NCBI GenBank assembly: GCA_031281815.1
Contig: JAITEY010000142.1
Coordinates: forward strand, 1-9,231
Length of the DNA stretch: 9,231 bases
From: Desulfovibrio sp.
GTDB taxonomy: Bacteria > Desulfobacterota > Desulfovibrionia > Desulfovibrionales > Desulfovibrionaceae
Direction of reading: 5' to 3'
Part shown: positions 5,423 through 9,231 of the stretch, piece after piece
Layout: the number at the start of each line of letters is the position of its first letter
Numbering within the stretch: the first letter of the stretch is position 1
Notes under the pieces: generated by a model
Databases searched by the model: none
The model's input: only the letters and a program-made list of their open reading frames with translations
What the model was told of the DNA's origin: nothing
Position numbers and translations under genes: made by a program

Positions 5423-6523
5423 CTACAGGCCGGACAAAGCACCGTACCACGCGCCGACAACAAACAGCAACGCCGCCGCGCAGAGGCCGGCATCAACGCG
5501 GTCGCGCGCCTTTTCAGACATCATGCGCAGGCGCGCGTCCGCAATCAGCAGGGGAAGCCCGACCGCAAGCCCGCATACAAAACCGAAAATGTGCGCCGCG
5601 TAATCAGTGAGTACCTCGCCTCCGCCGCCGAGGAACCCCAACAGCGCCAAGCCGGCCGCCAACGGTACCGCCCCGGCGCGCAATACCGCGCCGGCAGTCG
5701 GGGACGCGCCCGTTTCATACGCCGCAGCAAACGCCCGCGCCCGCACCATGTCCCCCGCATTCAAAACGCACAACACGCCCAACGCGCTGAATAACGCCGT
5801 CGAAAACCCCAGGCTGAGCCCCGATCCGGGAAAAGGCATCCCCAAATGCCCGTAAGCCAGGGAGGCGCACGCGTTGCCCAACGCGCCGCCGGCTGAAGCC
5901 GCCGCCGCTCCCGCCCCCAGCCCGGCACGGCGGCACAACGGGATAAAGAAAAACAACCCGAACCCCACATTGCCGAAAAGATGCCGCGCATCGGCGTGCA
6001 AGGTCAACGCCGTAACACAAAGCCCCCATGCCCCGCCGTCACGCACGCGCATCTTGTCCAACCCGAAAAGCTCCGGCCAGGAATGCGGATTCACAGGAAA
6101 CGGCGGGTCGGGCAACAATACGACAAACCAATGAAAACGCAGCCCGTGCCATATAACCAGCAAAAGAAAAAGACATATCACCCCGAGAACGTTCTCCCGC
6201 GCCGGAGGCGGCGGCAACAGCGGAATACGCCGCTCCGCTTCGCGTTCATACGCGCGTATCTCCGCCAAAGCACGAACCTCATCTCCGGCAGGCACATAGA
6301 GATCCCCGGTCACCGGGGAAAAGACATGCGGGATGTTCCCGGCCGCCAACACAAGCATGCGCGCGTCCAGCTTCTCCGCCGTGACCGGCCCCGCTTCGGC
6401 GGGCTCAACCGTCAGCGGACGCCACTTCCGCTCCCGCGTATCCGGCGCACGAGCCTCAACCGGCCCCGACATGCCTGCCTCAACCGGCTTTTTCCGCCTG
6501 CGGGGCGGCAAAATCCTTACCAC
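5423..6523 (-). CDS. Rhomboid-family intramembrane serine protease with N-terminal extension
   Basis: A 366-residue multi-pass membrane protein. Rhomboids cleave membrane proteins within or near their transmembrane helices. The catalytic Ser is Ser241 in LGFSTALF (family pattern GxS). The catalytic His is His311 in AAHIFGFVCGLAVG, and the HxxxN stabilising pair is His181/Asn185 in HLFGNVGFG. Hydrophobic segments lie near 111-129, 183-197, 201-225, 236-257, 280-299, 305-328 and 346-362, suggesting a seven-helix '6+1' form. Residues 1-108 are soluble, with a basic/proline start and a conserved-looking stretch (LVLAAGNIPHVFSP). The start is GTG at 6523 with GGAGG at 6533-6537 (9-base spacing); no ATG fits. 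Substrate unknown. It ends 183 bp before tolQ in the same direction, so occasional read-through is possible, but the AT-rich gap argues for separate transcription. Divergent from the polysaccharide genes. Confidence 0.9.
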   Translation of the reverse strand: MVRILPPRRRKKPVEAGMSGPVEARAPDTRERKWRPLTVEPAEAGPVTAEKLDARMLVLAAGNIPHVFSPVTGDLYVPAGDEVRALAEIRAYEREAERRIPLLPPPPARENVLGVICLFLLLVIWHGLRFHWFVVLLPDPPFPVNPHSWPELFGLDKMRVRDGGAWGLCVTALTLHADARHLFGNVGFGLFFFIPLCRRAGLGAGAAAASAGGALGNACASLAYGHLGMPFPGSGLSLGFSTALFSALGVLCVLNAGDMVRARAFAAAYETGASPTAGAVLRAGAVPLAAGLALLGFLGGGGEVLTDYAAHIFGFVCGLAVGLPLLIADARLRMMSEKARDRVDAGLCAAALLFVVGAWYGALSGL

Positions 6524-6547
6524 TCCGGCTATCCTCCAAAAAACACC

Positions 6548-6599
6548 GTTCGACGTTTCTCGCCGAATCGAACATACCCCAAATCGCTTCCGGCTTCAA
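6548..6599 (-). promoter_or_regulatory. Candidate rhomboid promoter with overlapping inverted repeat
   Basis: The minus strand has TTGAAG (plus 6594-6599), a 17-base spacer, then TATGTT (plus 6571-6576), four of six matches each. An inverted repeat gttcga (6548-6553) / tcgaac (6568-6573), 14 bases apart, overlaps the -10 and the predicted start, a position typical of repressor operators. The predicted leader reaches the GGAGG of the rhomboid start within about 30 bases. Confidence 0.35.
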
Positions 6600-6618
6600 T
6601 TTCAGGCGAACAATCACA

Positions 6619-6647
6619 TTGCCTGCCGGCGGGCCGCACTGTAAGAT
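6619..6647 (+). promoter_or_regulatory. Candidate promoter of the polysaccharide genes
   Basis: TTGCCT (6619-6624) and TAAGAT (6642-6647) are separated by 17 bases on the plus strand, four of six consensus matches each. The predicted start would lie just before the ribosome-binding site, giving a very short leader. Confidence 0.35.
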
Positions 6648-6656
6648 GCACTCTCC

Positions 6657-6661
6657 GGAGG
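6657..6661 (+). promoter_or_regulatory. Ribosome-binding site deciding the transferase start
   Basis: GGAGG with an 8-base spacing to the ATG at 6670. It favours this start over in-frame ATG codons at 6619 and 6646, which have no such site. Confidence 0.75.
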
Positions 6662-6669
6662 TACCCCGC

Positions 6670-8583
6670 ATGCGCACTCTCGTCTTCGGTCCCATGCCCG
6701 AAGGAGCAACGCCGGCGACGCATATCGCCGCGGGCGTCTGGTGCTTCGTCGGCCGCGAGGCGCTGTTCCCGAATTGGGACGGAACCTTCGCGGAAACCGA
6801 CCCGGCCGGGCCCTGCCCGGAACGGTCCGAAGGAAACGCCGCAGGGCACGACGGAACGGCCGCGCCCTCATCAGGATACTTTCCCCTGCCGCCGGACCCG
6901 TACCCCGATGCCGCCGCCACAGCGGCAGCCGCAGCCGCAGCCGACGCGGAAGTTCTGCGCCTTTGCCGCGCATTCGCCTCCCGCTTTCCCGGCCGCAGCG
7001 AACGCTTCTACCTCACCGCTCTCGGCCCGCCCCTGCTCCTGGCAACCCACACGGTGGCGGAACGCCGGCAGCGCCTCTTGGACCTCGCGGCCCTTTACGG
7101 CGATCAGCATCTGCGCGTCGACATCCTGCCCGAAGGGGATTTCTCCTTCCGTGACAGCCTCGATTGTATGGTGCGCGGCGTACAGGATCCCGTATTCAAC
7201 CATTACCTGTACTCGCGCATGCTGGAACATACGGCCCCGCCCGCTTGGGAACTCCACTACACAACACCCGCGCCGGCTCTGCCCCGCGCCGACGACGCAC
7301 CCCGCGAACCCCTGCCCGCCCGCCTGCGCGCCGGCCTGCGCCGCAACTTGCTCCGCCTTCCCTTCCCTCCCTTGAAAGGCTTCGGCATCGTCGGCGCGCT
7401 CCTGCTGTCCCCCGCCGTGCTGCTGAACAACGGACGGCAACCCGACGCAACCCTGGATTTTTCCCTCTATTGCACTCCACCCGAGGAACCGCGCCCCCCG
7501 CAGAGTCCCACGGGCAGCGCCGGACAAAGCCCGGATGCGGACGTGCCGCCTCATCGGCGTTTCCCGGCCGACGATATTGTCATGCGCTGCCTGCCTCTCG
7601 CCTTGGTCCGCGAAGTCACCCGCCGGGCCGCCCGCTCCCAAGCCCGGCAGCGCATACACGCCGCAGAACGCCCGTCCGCCCGTTCCCCCCTGCGCGGCAT
7701 TTCCCCCGCCTACGCCCAGGACGACGTCTATCGGCTGCGTACAGCCCTGCAGGCCGACCGCGGCACACGGCTCTTCAGCGTCCAACACGGCGCCAATTAC
7801 GGCAATCTGCTGAGCATCGGGGGGCTGCCCTTCGAATATTCCCTGCACGCCTTTTTCACCTGGGGATGGCGCACGCACCCCGGCCACCCCGTCAACGCCC
7901 GCCCCATGCCTCATCCCGCCCTGGTCTCCACGGCAGGCGGACACAAAGAACAAAGCCCTTCCCTTATCCTGGTCGGTACGGAAATGAGCGCGTTTTCCTA
8001 CCGCCTGAAATCCAGACCGCAGTCCGGAGCGCTGCCCGCTTACCGCGCCGCCAAAATACGCTTCCTCCGCACTGTCCGCGCCGGCCTCGCCTCCGCACCC
8101 GGCGCCGCCGTCATGTACCGCCCTTATTTCCGGGCCGCCGGCGCCCTGGACGACGGCGACCGCGTCTTCCGCCTGCTCCCGGACATTACACCCTGCGCAG
8201 GCGACCTTACCCGACACATGCTCGCCTGCCGGCTCCTCGTTCTCGACCACTACGGCACTACCCTCCACTGCGCCCTGGCCGCCGATACCCCGACCCTCGC
8301 CTTCTGGAAACGCGCCGACTGGGGTATGGATGCGCAAAGCTCCGCTACCCTCGACATCCTCGCCCAAGCCGGCATCCTCCACGAAACACCCGAAGCCGCC
8401 GCCGCCCAAGCCCTGGCCGTATGGGACGATGTCGGCGACTGGTGGCACAGCCCGCCGGTGCAAAACGCCCGCCGTACCTGGCTGGAACGATACGCGTGGA
8501 TTACCGTTCCCAAGGACAAGGGGCTCCGCCCCGCGCCCCGCAACCTTCTTTGGTATTGGTTCAACGTGTTGATCAAAATATGA
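6670..8583 (+). CDS. LIC_12162-family putative surface-polysaccharide transferase
   Basis: A 637-residue soluble protein resembling the LIC_12162 family, found in O-antigen and other surface-glycan clusters of Leptospira and diverse bacteria; its exact reaction is not established to my knowledge. Landmarks in order: THIAAGVWCFVGRE near residues 17-30 (family pattern with LGxWC); LKGFGIVGALLLSPAVLL at 235-252; VQHGANYGNLLS (371-382), matching the family's QHGGxYG block; TWGW at 397-400; VLDHYGTTLHCALAADTPTLAFW (524-546), resembling the glycosyltransferase-B style donor region; and WDDVGDWWHSPPVQNAR (585-601) near the end, strongly typical. Residues 43-93 are a low-complexity Gly/Pro/Ala insert with an alanine run (81-93), and 270-300 is another proline-rich insert. 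No signal peptide or membrane segment is evident. The next gene follows after 15 bp and is a Wzx-like flippase, supporting a role in glycan assembly. Family recognition is from memory of motifs. Confidence 0.83.
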   Translation: MRTLVFGPMPEGATPATHIAAGVWCFVGREALFPNWDGTFAETDPAGPCPERSEGNAAGHDGTAAPSSGYFPLPPDPYPDAAATAAAAAAADAEVLRLCRAFASRFPGRSERFYLTALGPPLLLATHTVAERRQRLLDLAALYGDQHLRVDILPEGDFSFRDSLDCMVRGVQDPVFNHYLYSRMLEHTAPPAWELHYTTPAPALPRADDAPREPLPARLRAGLRRNLLRLPFPPLKGFGIVGALLLSPAVLLNNGRQPDATLDFSLYCTPPEEPRPPQSPTGSAGQSPDADVPPHRRFPADDIVMRCLPLALVREVTRRAARSQARQRIHAAERPSARSPLRGISPAYAQDDVYRLRTALQADRGTRLFSVQHGANYGNLLSIGGLPFEYSLHAFFTWGWRTHPGHPVNARPMPHPALVSTAGGHKEQSPSLILVGTEMSAFSYRLKSRPQSGALPAYRAAKIRFLRTVRAGLASAPGAAVMYRPYFRAAGALDDGDRVFRLLPDITPCAGDLTRHMLACRLLVLDHYGTTLHCALAADTPTLAFWKRADWGMDAQSSATLDILAQAGILHETPEAAAAQALAVWDDVGDWWHSPPVQNARRTWLERYAWITVPKDKGLRPAPRNLLWYWFNVLIKI

Positions 8584-8598
8584 GGGAGAGAAAGACGG

Positions 8599-9231
8599 AT
8601 GGAGTCTTTGGCCGGGCGGTATCTTTACAAGTTGGCGGCGAACATTTCTTCCGTGCCGCTTTTTCTGGTCATGGAAGCGGTACTGCCGCGGGCGCTGGGG
8701 CCGGCTGCCTACGGAAATTTCAATTTTTCCACCGCGTTGTTTCAGAATTTTACAAATTTTCTTGATCTCGGCACATCCACCTGTTTGACCACGATGTTGG
8801 CCAAGCGGCCGCGGGAGTTCGGGCCGGCGGCGTTTTATGCGCGGCCGGCCGCGATCGTGCCCGTGTTCGGTCTGCTGCTCGCGGGTTGTTGTTATCTGCC
8901 CGGCGTGGGGGAGGCGTTGTTGCCGGGCGTGCCGTTGTGGCTGGTGTTTCCGGCTGTGTTGTGGGCATGGCTGACCTGGGTCGGGCGTGTGGCGAGAGGA
9001 ATGAACGATGCGTTGGGGTTGACGGCGGCGAGCGAGCGGGTGCGCATGGGGGGGAGTGTGCTTTCGGCGTGCCTGTTGGTCGTGTTGTACGCGGCAGGAG
9101 TGTTGGATTTGCCGGTGTTGTTTGTGCAGCAGTATGTGATTCTGGCACTGACGGGGGCGGGTTTCCTGTTGACCATGCGCGACAGTTGGGAGCGGCCGTT
9201 GCGTTGGACGTTGACGGAAAATGAACTGCGG
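8599..9231 (+). CDS. Wzx-type polysaccharide flippase, N-terminal part (cut by window end)
   Basis: An open frame from ATG at 8599 runs to the window end (211 codons, no stop), so the gene is incomplete here. The protein starts MESLAGRYLYKLAANISSVP, then has PRALGPAAYGNFNFSTALFQNF (residues 30-51). This is the signature opening of Wzx/RfbX-type O-unit or polysaccharide flippases (R-x-LGPxxYGxFNF). Hydrophobic segments lie near 10-28, 40-58, 84-102, 112-130, 152-170 and 175-193, as expected for a 12-14-helix MOP-superfamily transporter that moves lipid-linked glycans across the inner membrane. The ribosome-binding region is gggagag at 8584-8590. Base use is unlike the preceding gene: codons end mostly in G (GTG, TTG, GCG, CGG), and A is rare. 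O-antigen, capsule or other glycan substrate cannot be told. Confidence 0.85.
   Translation, partial: MESLAGRYLYKLAANISSVPLFLVMEAVLPRALGPAAYGNFNFSTALFQNFTNFLDLGTSTCLTTMLAKRPREFGPAAFYARPAAIVPVFGLLLAGCCYLPGVGEALLPGVPLWLVFPAVLWAWLTWVGRVARGMNDALGLTAASERVRMGGSVLSACLLVVLYAAGVLDLPVLFVQQYVILALTGAGFLLTMRDSWERPLRWTLTENELR

Noticed and set aside
6871..8463. A 530-codon minus-strand frame opposite the transferase gene
   Set aside because: Its Gly/Ala/Val-rich composition is what antisense of a GC-rich gene produces, and the plus-strand frame has family motifs and a good ribosome-binding site.
7164..8765. A 533-codon plus-strand frame of Arg/Pro/His overlapping the transferase
   Set aside because: Out-of-frame shadow with extreme Arg/Pro content. 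It also overlaps the start of the flippase gene, which has real membrane-protein motifs.

Overview
The window looks like a GC-rich Gram-negative chromosome, most likely a deltaproteobacterium of the Desulfovibrio type. This is inferred from gene order (tolQ-tolR-tolA-tolB-pal without ybgC or cpoB), the style of the TolA and TolB proteins, and a palindromic spacer element of a kind I associate with such genomes. No taxonomic marker gene is present, so this is a moderate-confidence inference.

Layout. (1) 1-760 is a decayed accessory strip. It holds an AT-rich edge, a GC-rich hairpin-forming stretch, a fragment of an ISAzo13-type transposase (about 172-300, +) and a broken HigA-type antitoxin gene (312-635, +) with internal stops and no HigB partner. 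(2) 761-5239 on the minus strand is a complete Tol-Pal operon, read tolQ, tolR, tolA, tolB, pal. TolQ and TolR form the inner-membrane proton-driven motor. TolA is the energy transducer that spans the periplasm, TolB is the periplasmic propeller, and Pal is the peptidoglycan-binding outer-membrane lipoprotein. Together they keep the outer membrane attached and constrict it at division. Two spacers in the operon are unusually long: a 168-bp tolQ-tolR spacer filled by nested palindromes, and a 158-bp tolB-pal spacer with a strong hairpin, a promoter-like site and a 9-bp direct repeat. (3) 5423-6523 (-) encodes a rhomboid-family intramembrane serine protease with an N-terminal soluble extension. 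(4) 6670-8583 (+), divergent from the rhomboid, encodes a large LIC_12162-family putative surface-polysaccharide transferase. It is followed after 15 bp by the start of a Wzx-type polysaccharide flippase (8599 onward, cut by the window edge). These two look like the first genes of a surface-glycan cluster.

The most notable non-gene signals are the palindromic element between tolQ and tolR, and an abrupt strand-composition switch at about 8584. The plus strand is C- and A-leaning through the rhomboid and the transferase, and becomes G- and T-dominated in the flippase gene. I did not find a clear new defence or mobile system. The best candidates for something undescribed are the glycan transferase/flippase pair and the structured spacer elements.
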